Positions 1 through 10,800 of a stretch of DNA of 64,000 bases are shown one piece after another (the stretch's first letter is position 1; the number at the start of each line of letters is the position of its first letter). Under the pieces are notes generated by a model. The model was given only the letters and a program-made list of their open reading frames with translations. It did not search any database and was not told where the DNA came from. The position numbers and the translations under genes are program-made. The stretch is from [Phialemoniopsis] sp. UDSM-2020 (lineage: Eukaryota; Ascomycota; Sordariomycetes; Thyridiales; Thyridiaceae), in contig JAEILZ010000008.1 in the NCBI GenBank assembly GCA_018873225.1, positions 248,001-312,000 of the forward strand. Direction: 5' to 3'.

Positions 1-554
1 CAACATGACTGACGGTTCACCAGTGTCATGTCATATTTGTTAATACTACCTGGGAGAGCTATGTTATTTAAATAGATTTGAATCTCAGCTTCCACGATGG
101 AGGTGAGTTCGTACACTTTCTTTTCATGACACTGTCAAGAAGACACAATAGACACCATACCCGTGTTCAGAATACACTATGATGGTATCCAATACTGGAT
201 CACTAGCATGATGAGAAGATATCCACATCCCCAATACCTTGGGACGTCCTGAACCTTGGTCCTGATGGATACACCTGTAGGAGATCTTTGGCTGGACCTG
301 AAAGCTATGAACACGAAATTTATGAGTCGCCCAGTTCAGTGATTCACTGGTACGCAGTGATCGCCACATGTAACATGCTATATAACAACCAACGCCCCAG
401 ATTGCTTAGCCATTCCTAAAACCAAAAGTTTTACATTATTGATCATAAGATCGATCTTTCTACGCAAGACTGGAACGCGACCTCTACTACCTTCGAGAAT
501 ACACCAAAATCAGCCACCACCAGCCAGCACCCAAGACCGGGTCCGGCCTTCATC
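1..554. other. Non-coding left edge
   Basis: No gene is supported here. A minus-strand open frame at 124-369 has no recognisable content and overlaps a repeat copy (61-159). The stretch is AT-rich and ends at the start codon of the cysteine-rich gene. Confidence 0.5.
61..159 (+). repeat. Left copy of a 99-bp inverted repeat
   Basis: The stretch matches the reverse complement of 7668-7766 at about 92%, with eight mismatches that I counted by eye. Six of the eight are transitions, and five of those put T or A in this copy where the other has C or G. That is the direction expected of repeat-induced point mutation, although the sample is small. No direct repeat is visible beside this copy. It may be a small non-autonomous element or a relic of one. 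Confidence 0.8.
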
Positions 555-1073
555 ATGCCTACCTGCGATTGCGACTGCGGTTGCGAAAGCACGACTCGGA
601 AGACAATATCAGGAGAGAATTATACCAAATGCTTCCCCTGCCGCAACAACAGATGCCCCGTGCCAAATTATTGCAGCTGCGCGTGTGGCTGCGCGAAACT
701 GCTGAGGTGGATACCGGAGAGTCAAAGCCGCTGTCAGAGATGTCAAACGGGCCCTCCAGTATGCCAATGCAAATGCGGCTGTAGACGGCATACCGATGCT
801 CTAGGACACTGTGGTTGGTGCCAGGGTAGCTATCCCTGTATTCAGAATGCCGAACCAGCCACCTCAGCCTCCGATACAACTATTGACCAGGCGGCCGGAG
901 GCTCGGCTAGTTCTAGTACCGCTCACGGAGGCGGTTCAACCTCCGGTCAGGATTTTGGTAGCAATGAGCACACCTGCTCTTGTCAGGAGCGTCTGTGCCT
1001 GTGTAACACTCCTGTCGACCAAGCAGGCCAGGTCTGCGGCTACTGCTGGCGGGGAGGCCATATATTCGCGTAG
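555..1073 (+). CDS. Cysteine-rich protein with repeated CxCxCGC motifs
   Basis: Single-exon frame of 172 aa with 26 cysteines. The motif C-x-C-x-C-G-C occurs three times (residues 4-10, 40-46 and 70-76). Each copy is followed by a CxxC pair (26-29, 60-63, 86-89), and a looser fourth module (CSC...CLC at 141-150, then CGYC at 161-164) lies near the C-terminus. A Ser/Gly/Thr-rich linker (about 100-140) separates modules three and four. There is no signal peptide, so it is not a typical secreted effector. The spacing suggests metal binding (metallothionein-like or zinc-cluster), but I do not recognise the family. The regular spacing argues for a real gene; the single-exon model and the ATG at 555 are the simplest choice. 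Confidence 0.6.
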   Translation: MPTCDCDCGCESTTRKTISGENYTKCFPCRNNRCPVPNYCSCACGCAKLLRWIPESQSRCQRCQTGPPVCQCKCGCRRHTDALGHCGWCQGSYPCIQNAEPATSASDTTIDQAAGGSASSSTAHGGGSTSGQDFGSNEHTCSCQERLCLCNTPVDQAGQVCGYCWRGGHIFA

Positions 1074-1337
1074 GCTACCCGCTAAAATCTACGCTCAGGA
1101 ACCTTTACTCTCCTTTACGATATCGTTGTGTGTCGGGGCATGGCGGGGAAAAGTATACTTATGGCAAGAGTTCTAACGTTGGTCGTTGGCAAACCCATTT
1201 TTGGAGCAAGCATCAATACATAACGAATGCATTCAATAAATTTGTCTTCCTGAACTCTATCTAGTGGTGTCGAGTCGAGAGTCTTGTCTCTGCATGTAGG
1301 ATCCGCACGAGTTGCCTTGGAAGTCAAGGCAAGGAAA

Positions 1338-1733
1338 CTAGTTGCTCGCCCAAACGACCCACGCGAGGGTCAAGTTCACCAGCGGCAGCCAGAACGGAAG
1401 GCCAGCTCGCATTTGGCTCCAAGCACCCGCTGTTGTGAGAAAGAATCCCAGCCCGAGAGTGCCGATGCCCGCCCGCGTCCCAGGGTTGGCGAGCAGGGCA
1501 CCCTCGAGCACCATAAGCGCGCCGACGACGAGCATGTGGAGGCGTACTGTCTTGGGACTTCGGACATCGGTGAAGGGGAAGACGGGCGCTAGGTGAGGGG
1601 CTGTCTTGATGGTCTTGTGCAAGATGCGTTCGTGGAGTGCGGCGAAGGGCACGGCGGAGATGCGCCCGAGGCCGCCGAGGAAGTACTCGGATGCCAGCAC
1701 GAGGGCTACGATTGTTGGGCCGGTGCCCGGCAT
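1338..1733 (-). CDS. Small four-helix membrane protein, DoxX-like
   Basis: Single-exon frame of 131 aa. I chose the internal ATG at 1733 because it sits in a good context (CACCATGCC); the frame could extend to 1796. Four hydrophobic segments are seen at roughly residues 7-32, 66-83, 88-105 and 113-129, with a short polar loop after the first. Size and layout resemble the small fungal DoxX-like membrane proteins. Membrane topology is directly visible; the family assignment is tentative and no catalytic motif was found. Confidence 0.65.
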   Translation of the reverse strand: MPGTGPTIVALVLASEYFLGGLGRISAVPFAALHERILHKTIKTAPHLAPVFPFTDVRSPKTVRLHMLVVGALMVLEGALLANPGTRAGIGTLGLGFFLTTAGAWSQMRAGLPFWLPLVNLTLAWVVWASN

Positions 1734-1971
1734 GGTGATTATTGAGACTTCCTTCTCGTTGAAGATCGATGTTCTGTGTCTGACACCGACCAACACGGGA
1801 TATTGTTCAAATATGAGGGTTTGAGATACGAGTCTTTACTAGTTGACGGGAGAACGTCATGGATTTGACACGCCACTACTGTTCATCTAGCGCATGCGAC
1901 CTTGTCTCACTCCACACCTGGCACTAGGTCGCAACGCGTGCTTTTTTTCTCACACGTGGAGCTCTAATCTG

Positions 1972-2940
1972 TCAAACCGCTACGCCGTGCCAAATAGCAT
2001 AACTCATTGTCTCGTTTGGCGTGAACCATGGCTCGAAGCATTTGGGGTTGGTCCCTGGTGCATCGGCCCCCCTGTCACGTACAACCACCTTTGCGCCTCC
2101 CTTTGCCTCAATTTTGGGTCGATGACCAAGCAGCAGATCTGCCACCATCCTGCCAAAGACCACGCTGCCCCAATCACTTAGATGTGTCATGTCTGGCTCA
2201 TTCAGATTGTACGCTTGGGCCGACTTGTTGCCGATGGCATCGACGTACTCGAGACTGGCCTTGTTCAAGTCTAGAACACGCGTCTCCACGTTCTTGCCTG
2301 CCGCAATGGTGTAAATGCGCTCATTGTGCAGTGAGTCGGTGGCGTTATGTTCCGAGGTAAAGACGCGGCGGGTGAGGGGCGTTACGAGGATCTGGTCTGG
2401 TCAGCGACACTTCCTACTTTTGCATATGCATGAAACGCAGACTTACTGGAGTTCCTCCGCTCGACTTCACCTCCTTGGCAAGTTTCTCGAGGTTGGCTTG
2501 GTACTCGGGGAGAGTGATGTTTGCCTTCTCCTTCTGGTCGTTGTGGCCAAACTATTCTGGCCGTCAGCCGAGCCAAGTAATGAAGCACACACTGCCAGTC
2601 TTACCTGGATAGTGACATATACGTCGTACTCGCTCGAGTGATTCTTCACTTGCGAGATGACCGTGGCCCAGTCACCGCCCTTGACAAATGACACCGTCGT
2701 GGCGCCGTTGTGACCGTAATTTGTGCCCCAGGCTGGCGACCTGAGAAAGGACAGGAACCCGTTACCCCAACCGCCTCCATTTGTTGCCTGCACTGCAGTA
2801 GTTGAGTCGCCTGCTAGGAAGAATGCTGGAGGCTTTTGGGAGCATGATCCTGGGCAGTGATGTCCCGTCGGAGTAGCAGTGGTCAATGATGGTAGGAGAA
2901 TCGCGCCAAGCCAGGGCAGAGGTCGGTATGATATGTACAT
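1972..2940 (-). CDS. Secreted rhamnogalacturonan acetylesterase (CE12, SGNH hydrolase)
   Basis: Three exons: 2940-2605, 2551-2447 and 2391-1972, with 53- and 55-nt introns; the joined frame is 286 aa. A hydrophobic signal peptide covers about residues 8-22. The SGNH blocks are present in order: GDST at 44-47 (nucleophile Ser46), GGWGNG (block II), FGHND at 113-117 (block III) and DMTHLSDWG, giving the Asp214/His217 pair. This is the CE12 signature of enzymes that remove acetyl groups from pectic rhamnogalacturonan I or from similar acetylated polysaccharides outside the cell. No other pectinase gene is nearby. The C-terminus extends past block V and ends with aromatic-rich sequence. Confidence 0.9.
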
Positions 2941-3933
2941 GGCGAATTGGCTACCAAGAGTCTTCTAAGACTATTGATATTGACACTCTGATCGGGCAAT
3001 GCAAGACAAAGTAAGCAATAATGCCGAGCAAAAGCCAAGTGCTTTGAGTTTTGGGCTGAATGCAACTGTGCGCTCCAAGCCTAGCTATTTATCCGACTTA
3101 CCGCCACCATATCGATGGGGAATCCCATGCAGATTGCGAACATGATATCTACTAGCAAGTAGAAACTGAGAAAATTCCACCAATGCTATGCAATTGCGTC
3201 TTCTGGTACCAAAGCGACTGACGTACCGCCCCACCTACCCCAAGTCTCCTCCGGATGCCGGGAAATAAGACCGATGCGGGGATTCGATCCAAGGTAGTTT
3301 ATCTGTTCCGACTTCCCCGTCCTGCATTTTAAGAGATGGACAAGAGCCGCGCGCATCGCGATATCTTCTACCCCAACACGTCCAGCTCTGGGCTGGGAAT
3401 GGTTACAACCTCGGCTACAAAATCGTCGCCAATACAGACTGGGAACTCAACCTCGTACCGGACACAGAGAGTTGCGGAACGTTGATCCGTTCAGTCCATG
3501 TCAAAGGCTCAGACTAGTCTCTGAAAAGAACAAGGGGAAGTGAGGAAACAAAGCCGACCGTATCGCTTCCGGGTTTCGTCTCGGGGACTGGAGCAGTGCG
3601 CTGCTGCTTCAAGGCAATACAACCCTCGACATCATCGGGTCGAAAGTTAAAACTCAAAAAGAGACAAACATGTGAGAGGCGTGTTTTATACGACTTATCT
3701 GTGTATAGAGCGAAGAAAGTCGTCGAGAGAAATTTCGCAGTGCGTTGTGCTTTTGACTCACAGAACACCTAATGTGATTTAGCGCCACAAGTCGAGTCAT
3801 CTTTTAGGTGGTTTTGGATCCATGGATTGCCATAAAAGGCGATCCAGACGCTGACTCCACTGTCGGAGTAGACTTAAAGATGCGCGCGGCAATTTGCAGA
3901 GGTTTAATTGAGACACAAACCACATCTCCAACC
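2941..3933. other. Intergenic, divergent promoters of CE12 and GNAT genes
   Basis: About 1 kb without a supportable gene. Short open frames at 2883-3065 and 3514-3768 lack any recognisable content. The region should carry the promoters of the esterase (minus) and the acetyltransferase (plus). I see no repeat or element in it. Confidence 0.5.
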
Positions 3934-4476
3934 ATGTCGGCAACTCCCGCCCACCGCTCTACCTCTCAAGGCCTCAGCATCACAAAGGCCAAAGCCGACG
4001 ATGTCACCGCCATCTCCGACCTGGTCACCTCGGCTTACTCCAAATACATCGACCGGATGGGCAAGAAGCCGGCGCCCATGCTGATGGACTACGCGAAAGT
4101 CATCGAGGAAGGGCACGAAGACGTCTTTGTCCTTACGCGGGAAGAGGCTGTCGTCGCCGCCGACAGCGAGGGCAACGACTCCAAAAGTACCAAAGTTGTC
4201 GGCTCAATTCTACTGTCGGATGTTCCCGAGAGCAACGCGATCCAGATCAACAGCCTGGTGGTGGACCCGACGGTGCAGCGATCCGGCTACGGCAGGATGC
4301 TGATGGACTACGCGGAGGAGGTGGCCAGAGCGCGGGGCCTCACAGCCATCGTTCTCTACACCAACATCAAGATGGTCGAGAACCTGAGCTACTACGCCAA
4401 GCTCGGGTACCAGGAGACGGGCAGGCGGACGGAGGACGGCTTCGACCGGGTGTATTTCAAAAAGGAGCTGCAGTAG
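3934..4476 (+). CDS. GNAT-family N-acetyltransferase
   Basis: Single exon. The frame is open further upstream, but the ATG at 3934 (context ACCATGTCG) gives a natural 180-aa GNAT; an in-frame ATG at 3880 is the alternative. The acetyl-CoA-binding motif A is clear at about residues 102-128: a beta strand (NSLVVDP) then Q-R-S-G-Y-G and a helix. A downstream Y-Y-x-K-L-G-Y segment matches the end of the GNAT fold. These enzymes transfer acetyl from acetyl-CoA to an amine; the substrate cannot be read from the sequence. Confidence 0.85.
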   Translation: MSATPAHRSTSQGLSITKAKADDVTAISDLVTSAYSKYIDRMGKKPAPMLMDYAKVIEEGHEDVFVLTREEAVVAADSEGNDSKSTKVVGSILLSDVPESNAIQINSLVVDPTVQRSGYGRMLMDYAEEVARARGLTAIVLYTNIKMVENLSYYAKLGYQETGRRTEDGFDRVYFKKELQ

Positions 4477-5120
4477 TGAGACGTAGAGGACTTTATCCTT
4501 TGAGTTATAGATTAATAGACGAGATAATGCATTGTTGATCCTGCTCAGCCCGCGGCGGTACTTTAATTCCCGGGAGGCATTGTTGGGTGTTGGGCAGTGT
4601 TGACATGTTGATGGCCGGGACAATTGTACTATCGCAACGGCGATGCGATATAGCCGAGTGAGGCAGAAAAAAGACACAGGGAGAAGAATCCAGGCAATAG
4701 ACGATGAAGGTTGAACAGCCTGCGCGATGGAGGGCTAGCCATTGGTCTGCCTCTGTCTCTTGTGTGTCTCCGATCCCTGGTGACTCGACGAGGGGAATGC
4801 CGAGGCGATTATCACGTGTCGGGACTGGAAATCTCTCACCGCCTGCCCCATTAGGATGAGGGTTTTGCGGGGGCGGGGCGGATAATGACAGGCGATTACC
4901 ATCGCTGTAGGCTTAGTCTCTTAGCACCAAAGCATCACTGTAGTCATTCGCCGGATGGAACCGCTTCGAATCCTCCACTGTCATCTTTTTATCCTCCATC
5001 GCGCGCCGCAGCCCAGCTCCTCTCCCGCTCTCCCTACCCCTCGGCCTCGCGATAAGGAGGCCATTGCTATGTTCAGTTCTTCTCTCTGTACAATATAAGC
5101 AGCATACAGATCCCCGCGAC
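4477..5120. other. Intergenic upstream of FAD synthase
   Basis: No gene seen. The minus-strand open frame at 4913-5188 overlaps the FAD synthase start and is a shadow. GC-rich and CT-rich stretches before 5121 are typical of a fungal promoter/5'UTR. Confidence 0.5.
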
Positions 5121-6194
5121 ATGATACAGGACCAGCCAGCGCAAGCCAAGCCTGCGCCGCGGCTCAATGGCGGCGGGGCCGCCGCCAACCGCTCCCTCGA
5201 GCAGATCTGCCTCGAGCTGCGCGACCAGGTCGACGCCTTTCTAGACCAGAAGCCGAGCAGTCCGCTGCTCGCACAAGTACAAGACCAGCTGCGCGTATCA
5301 ATAGGTGTCGTCGAGGATGCCCTGAACCGCTACGAGTGCGTCAATTCCTCCCCCACCCCGCGTCCCAACGCGGCTCCGTCATCGTAGACCCTCAACTGAC
5401 ATCCCACGACTACAGGCCGGAACAGCTCGCGATCAGCTACAACGGCGGCAAGGACTGGTTCGCATATACCCCCCCCCTGACACACCGACCCCCGAAGAAT
5501 CCTGACTGACTTCGAATATATTCTTGTGCTGCTAATCGTCGTTCTCGCGTGCATCGGCCGCCACTTCTCCGCCTCGCCCGACCGGACGTTCCCCGCCTCC
5601 CTGCAGGCCGTCTACATCGTCGCCGCGCACTCGTTCCCCCAGGTCGACGACTTCACCGAGTCTTCGGCGCGCCAGTACAGCCTCGACCTGTGCCGCTTCG
5701 CCCTGCCCATGCGCGCCGCCCTCGACGCCTACCTCGCCGAGCGGCCCGCCGTGCGCGCCATCTTTGTCGGCACCCGCCGGACCGACCCCCATGGTGCGGA
5801 ATTGAAACATTTCGACCCGACGTCGGCGGGCTGGCCGGACTTTATGCGCATACACCCTGTGATTGACTGGCATTATGCAGAGATATGGGCTGTGAGTTTT
5901 CATGTCGTGTGATATCAGTGTGAAGAGGGAGGAGCTGACATCGATGGGAATCTAGTTCATTCGCCAGTTGAGCATACCGTACTGTTCACTTTACGACGAG
6001 GTTAGTCCGATCCAACGTAATCCGAACCGGAGATACAGAAAGACTGACAAGCGTTCCAGGGCTACACCTCCCTCGGCGGCACGACCGACACACACCCCAA
6101 CCCGCAACTAGCAAAGGACGGCGCCGGCGGCAAGTTTCGGCCGGCGTACGAGCTGGTCGCTGACGACGAGGAGAGGCTAGGCCGAGATGCTTGA
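5121..6194 (+). CDS. FAD1: FAD synthase (FMN adenylyltransferase)
   Basis: PAPS-reductase-fold enzyme that makes FAD from FMN and ATP. Exons 5121-5335, 5416-5457, 5522-5891, 5956-6000 and 6060-6194 give 268 aa. Diagnostic motifs: SYNGGKDC (nucleotide loop), VGTRRTDPHG, HPVIDWHYAEIW, then YCSLYDEGYTSLG. The start is the first in-frame ATG. Introns 1, 3 and 4 are ordinary GT-AG (80, 64 and 59 nt). Intron 2 (5458-5521) is anomalous: the protein family fixes the junction at KDC/LVLL, and the intron then ends in AT, not AG (GAATATAT before TCTTGTG). No AG close by keeps the frame. The rest of the gene is intact, so this is either a non-canonical splice site, a sequencing error at one base, or early decay of an otherwise essential gene. 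Confidence 0.88.
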
Positions 6195-6455
6195 GCGCCT
6201 GGAGTTTGGGTGGCCGCGGGGGAACCGACATTGTTCATATCCACTGGTTTTGCATAGAACGATAGACATTTCAATGGCATTTGCATAACGACCTTTGATG
6301 ACATACCAAAGCGTGGCTATGAAGGAGCTGGCGATGCCCTCAAAGCTAGATGTGATCGAAGGGGAAAGAGGCAAGGACACGAATCCTTTGTTGACAAGAC
6401 AGACCACAGGCTCGTTGCTTTTGGCCAGCCACAAATGAGGTCACGTCGCACTGTC

Positions 6456-7424
6456 CTACATCTCGACCACCACCGGCTCGTTCCGCAGCTCATTGCGCGG
6501 ACCACCCACAGACGACGCATTGACAAACGTTGTAACCTTGCTGCGTTTCCTCCGTCCTAACCACAGCACCCCAAGCAAGAAATCCCACGTCACAAGCAAT
6601 ACCATGCCCGCCACAGCCTCCCAGCCTGACCACCCGTTCATGACATCTTCGTACAAACGCTGCACGCGGTCGAGCACGACATCCTCTCGGCCATACGAGG
6701 CGTGGATGTGCCCAAAGACGTGCAGTCGGGGTCGCAGGCCGGCGATCTGTTCCGCTAGGAAAGGACAGCCTGCGCGGTGGAAGTCGCGCGCGTCAAGGTG
6801 CAGGCGGGGCGGGCCGTGGGTGATGACGATGTCCGGCCTGGGTACTGCCCTGCTGGAGCTGAGAAGGGACTCCCATATTGACTCTGCGTGGTCTGGCCTG
6901 TACTGGAAGGCTGATGTGCCGTATTGGGGTGTGAGGGGGCTGCCGAAGATGGTCAGGTGCCGTGGTGTGCTGTCCACGGCGGAGGCAGGGAAGTCCAAGG
7001 TGACATGCTCGTTTTCCAGGTAGATGATGTCTTCCCAGTCTAGGTCATGCCTCGTCTTCGTCTGTCCGTATCGCCGCCCGGGGTACCTTTCCAGAAACGC
7101 GTCGTCCAGGAGGACATCGTGGTTTCCCGCAACGAAGATCTTATGCTTGTGCGGTTGCGCATTCAGCCAATCCAGACCTTGCTGAACTTCGTCGAAGGAG
7201 CCGATTTGGGTGAGATCTCCAGCGTGGATGAGGATGTCGCCCGAGGGTAGCTCTGGGCGGGTGTTGTGGGTGTCTGAGATGCATATCACTCTGATGAGAT
7301 GAGGTTGCGGTGGGGATACGCGGGTGCTGCTCAAGTAGCGGCGATGAAGCTGGAGGAGGGTTTCAGCCATCCGTCGTCTCCTATGGCCGCGAAGCCGGAT
7401 CCTGGTGAGTGGTTCGCATTGCAT
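6456..7424 (-). CDS. Calcineurin-like metallophosphoesterase
   Basis: Single exon of 322 aa. All five metal-binding blocks are present: SDTHN (about 50-54), GDLT (69-72), GNHD (100-103), THGPP (about 202) and GHIHASYG (about 237). This matches the small cytosolic-type calcineurin-like phosphoesterases widespread in fungi (MPPED-like). A hydrophobic stretch of about 22 residues near 272-293 could anchor the protein to a membrane, which is unusual for the soluble members. A second ATG at 7370 would remove 18 basic residues; I keep the first ATG because its context is better. The phosphate substrate is unknown. Confidence 0.85.
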   Translation of the reverse strand: MQCEPLTRIRLRGHRRRRMAETLLQLHRRYLSSTRVSPPQPHLIRVICISDTHNTRPELPSGDILIHAGDLTQIGSFDEVQQGLDWLNAQPHKHKIFVAGNHDVLLDDAFLERYPGRRYGQTKTRHDLDWEDIIYLENEHVTLDFPASAVDSTPRHLTIFGSPLTPQYGTSAFQYRPDHAESIWESLLSSSRAVPRPDIVITHGPPRLHLDARDFHRAGCPFLAEQIAGLRPRLHVFGHIHASYGREDVVLDRVQRLYEDVMNGWSGWEAVAGMVLLVTWDFLLGVLWLGRRKRSKVTTFVNASSVGGPRNELRNEPVVVEM

Positions 7425-7653
7425 TACGAATGATACAGGGCGGGTTTGAGTTGCAAAGATGCATTGTTGGTCATGGATGCAGCTTCGGCGGTTACAATGA
7501 AATGTGGGACAGGTCTTTTGGAGCCTGTAACAGTAGAGCTTTGATTGGATGGTATGTCAACTGCCCTCACTGCCCTGACCTTTGCCCAAGCACTTCACAA
7601 TGCATGAGGGTGTGGTCTCTACAACACGATAAAACCTCTTCAAATTATAATCT

Positions 7654-7778
7654 ATACAAAGAACAACTATGGTGTTCATTGTGTCTTCTCGACAGTGTCA
7701 TGAAAAGGTAGTGTACGAACTCGCCTCCATCGTGGAAGCTGAGGTTCAAATGTATTTAAATAACATACAAAGAACAAC
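7654..7778. repeat. Insertion-like unit: right inverted-repeat copy with 14-bp flanking direct repeats
   Basis: The core 7668-7766 is the reverse complement of 61-159. It is bracketed by two exact copies of ATACAAAGAACAAC at 7654-7667 and 7765-7778. A short core between identical 14-mers is what a target-site duplication looks like, so this copy reads as a roughly 97-bp insertion. There is no coding capacity and no obvious internal terminal inverted repeat. The stretch lies between the phosphoesterase start and the ankyrin-protein stop codon. Confidence 0.7.
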
Positions 7779-7803
7779 ATGCTCCCCAGCCTCCTGTCAA
7801 ATA

Positions 7804-10800
7804 CTAGATAGGCCCGACTCTAGGTGACCCCGAAGACGCATGACGCCACTTGCCTTGACGCCTCGGTAGCTTCCCCTTCCTTCTCGCACAATGTTTCGCT
7901 TCGTGGGCCTTGACATTTGCTTTCGTGGGATCTCTGTAGCCACAGCTGAAGCTGCATTTGAATATCTCTCGACGATAGCTTGGGATGGTGTCAGGATGCA
8001 TGTTTCGCAGGTGTTTCTGGAGGTTGCTGGTCTGGCCCCTACGACCATTCTTGCCGAGTCTAAACTTTGCGGGGCAATGGTTGCAATAGATGGTTCCGGC
8101 ATCCATAACACGAGTGCTGCTAGCCAAGCCAGGCACGGGGGTCGCCGTGGAGAAGGGCGAGGCAGAAGAAGCGGATGGAGAAGTCATGAGAGGAGTTAGC
8201 AGGCTAGAGAAGTGGCCATTGCGTGCATGATCAACCGTGATATCGGGATGGTCACTCATGGAGACTGATAAAGTGACTGCACCGTGTCCTTGGACTCCTT
8301 CGGGTGCGGTGTCGTGCGGCGGTGCAGAATAAACAGAGCCAGTGGTCGGCGGCAAGTGGTTGTCACTCGACCAGCTCTTGGCATCACCAAACGAGATGAA
8401 CCCAATGTATGCGGCAAGTATAGCAGAGTTCCGAGTTTCTGTTGAGCGTGACGTCTGTTCTGATTCATTGATGAAACTCGATAACTTTATCGTCGAGAAT
8501 GCATGATGAGACACTGCCAGAATGTTAGCTTGTGACAACGCAGCCAGCCGAAGAGATACTTACGGCACAAATAGAACAGTATCGCCCCGAATATGGCGCC
8601 TGCCATCAAGGCAGTAATCCTTGCTAGGATACTGAACTTTTCTCGCCATGGATCCGGTGGCTCTGACGACTCGATATCTGGACTTGTTCGTCCTCGCAAT
8701 GGATGCCATTCACTCAAACTGGCCTTTTTCTCATCCATGTGCGTACCATTGATTTCGTAAAAGTGACGGTGCCGAAGACTTCGAAGGCGATGATAACCAT
8801 TCGGGTTTCCAGAGTCAAAATCGAACGCTCCGGATGTTCGGACAAGCTTATGAACTAGCTCTTGGAAGAATCTCAGGCTTTCTTCCCGGGAAAAGCTGTC
8901 CGCCCAATCCTGGGTATTTCCCAAGATCGGAATCCCCCAGATATGGGAGCATATCTCGAAAAAGTGGTGTTGGTCCTCAGGACTCAGTAGAGAGGCCCAT
9001 CGCGGGATGTCATTCACGAACCTGAGTCTGGTCAGCTGGCTGTGAAGGACAAGAACAACCAAGTGGCGGAGTACTTACTCCTCCTTTGAGCACACCGTTT
9101 CTGAGAGTGATGCCACTGACCGCATTGCATCTGCGACTAGCAAAACATTGAATACCACAGATATGCCGGTAGGTAGATACCCTTGGGTGATATCCCGCAT
9201 TGCGCGTGTTCCGCCCCTCCAAACGGAATTACTGGTGCCAAGCTCCGCCGCAAATCTCTTAAGATCAACAGAAGTCTTCTGCGTGACAACCGAGACAAGA
9301 AATCCTGCGCATGACATGTCAATCGTGTCGAGTAGGCGTCGGGTCATGCCTCGGTGCTCTTGAGCCCGTATCGCATCAGTCGCCGGACAGCCATTGCCAC
9401 CGTTTATCCCGGAATATGAAGGCAAGCCCAAATATTCAAACAGAGTTTGCGGCAAGTAATGGTAGCGCCAGACTTCAGGGCCACGTGGACCACACTCCAT
9501 TTGACCGGCCTCCTGAAGGAAGTCGCCCAGGTAGATAGCTGAACCATCGAGATCGAGGCGCAGCGCTCCCTCGCCCGCGCCCAGCCTGGCTCCGACCGAG
9601 TACAACAATCGGGCAACTACATCGTGCTCCCTGATCACAGCCCTCGCCAAGGGTGACAAATGATTGGAGTGTAGAAGCATCTCTGCTGAGTCAACGAAGT
9701 CGCGTATGTTCGCAAGCTTTACATCTGGATTGACGTTCGCGCCGGCATCCACTAGACACCGAATAATCCTAATGTTGCCACAATCTATAGCAAGTGATAG
9801 AGGTGGCATGCCATGCGTTGGATTGAGATCTGCGCCGGTCTTGATGAAATATTCAACAACCTCAATATTGCCCCCTTCTATAGCGATGGAGAGTGGCGGA
9901 CTTTCTTCACTGGATCTCGTAGTGGCCCCAAGGCGGATCAATTGTTTAATGATGTTGAGATCACCGCCCCTGATAGCATGATAGAGTGGTGATGGTTCCT
10001 GAACTGGGTTGACGTTTGCGCCAAGCTGAATCAAGTGATGAACAACTTTGACAGCACCCGAAGATATAGCCAAACCCAATAATTCATCCGGAAAACCGCT
10101 TTCGAGCTTGATACGATGGTCGCTAGAACTAGCCAGGGTGAAGCTACCCAAAATCTGTGAATAATCTGGTTCCAACGGTTCCAAATATCCACCCGCCCTC
10201 AAAAGATAATCGACAACACGTAAGTGGTCATTGATAACGGCGCAAGATAGCGGTGATTCGCGATTGCTGCCAAGAATGTCTGCACCTTGCTTGACGAGCA
10301 ACTGGACTATTTCAAGGTTCCCTGTAATAGCTGCGCCAGCCAAAATTGCTGCGCTCACCGAGGAAGATTCCCCTGACTCGTTCGCGCCATGCTCCAGAAG
10401 AAAACGAACGGCCTCAGTGTTGCCACCTGTTGCGGCACGGTACAGTGGTCCGGTAGTGACATCTGAGCGATCTACCTGAGCACCGTGCTTGAGCAGACTC
10501 TGAAGAATTCTCCGGTCGTAGCGGCGGGCTGCACGACGCACCGTCCGCGACGAAACCTTGCCCGAGTCATCGGAGAGCACGTCGCCAACGCGTGGGAAGT
10601 CTCGCTGTTTGATGACAACCTGTAAGACGGATTCAGATCGGCGGTCCATAGCACGGGTAGGCCCGTCAGTGCAAGGTGACTCTGATGTCTCGACTTCTTG
10701 CTCGACGGTCTTAACAGCTTCGTCCAAGAGGTCGAGATCCTCCGACAGGGATCGGTAGCGGCTTTGGATGTCGTGGAAATGGATCCCTGTAAGAATTTGC

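Noticed and set aside
3270..3340. GGGGATTCGATCC, similar to a tRNA T loop
   Set aside because: The expected complementary stem and anticodon arm are missing on both strands.
61..7778. A composite transposon carrying 7.5 kb of cargo between the inverted repeats
   Set aside because: The cargo contains FAD synthase and ordinary genes, no transposase is present, and only the right copy has flanking direct repeats.
8487..9062. A separate 191-aa membrane protein gene
   Set aside because: It is the third exon of the ankyrin gene plus the retained third intron; the splice signals on both sides are strong and in frame.
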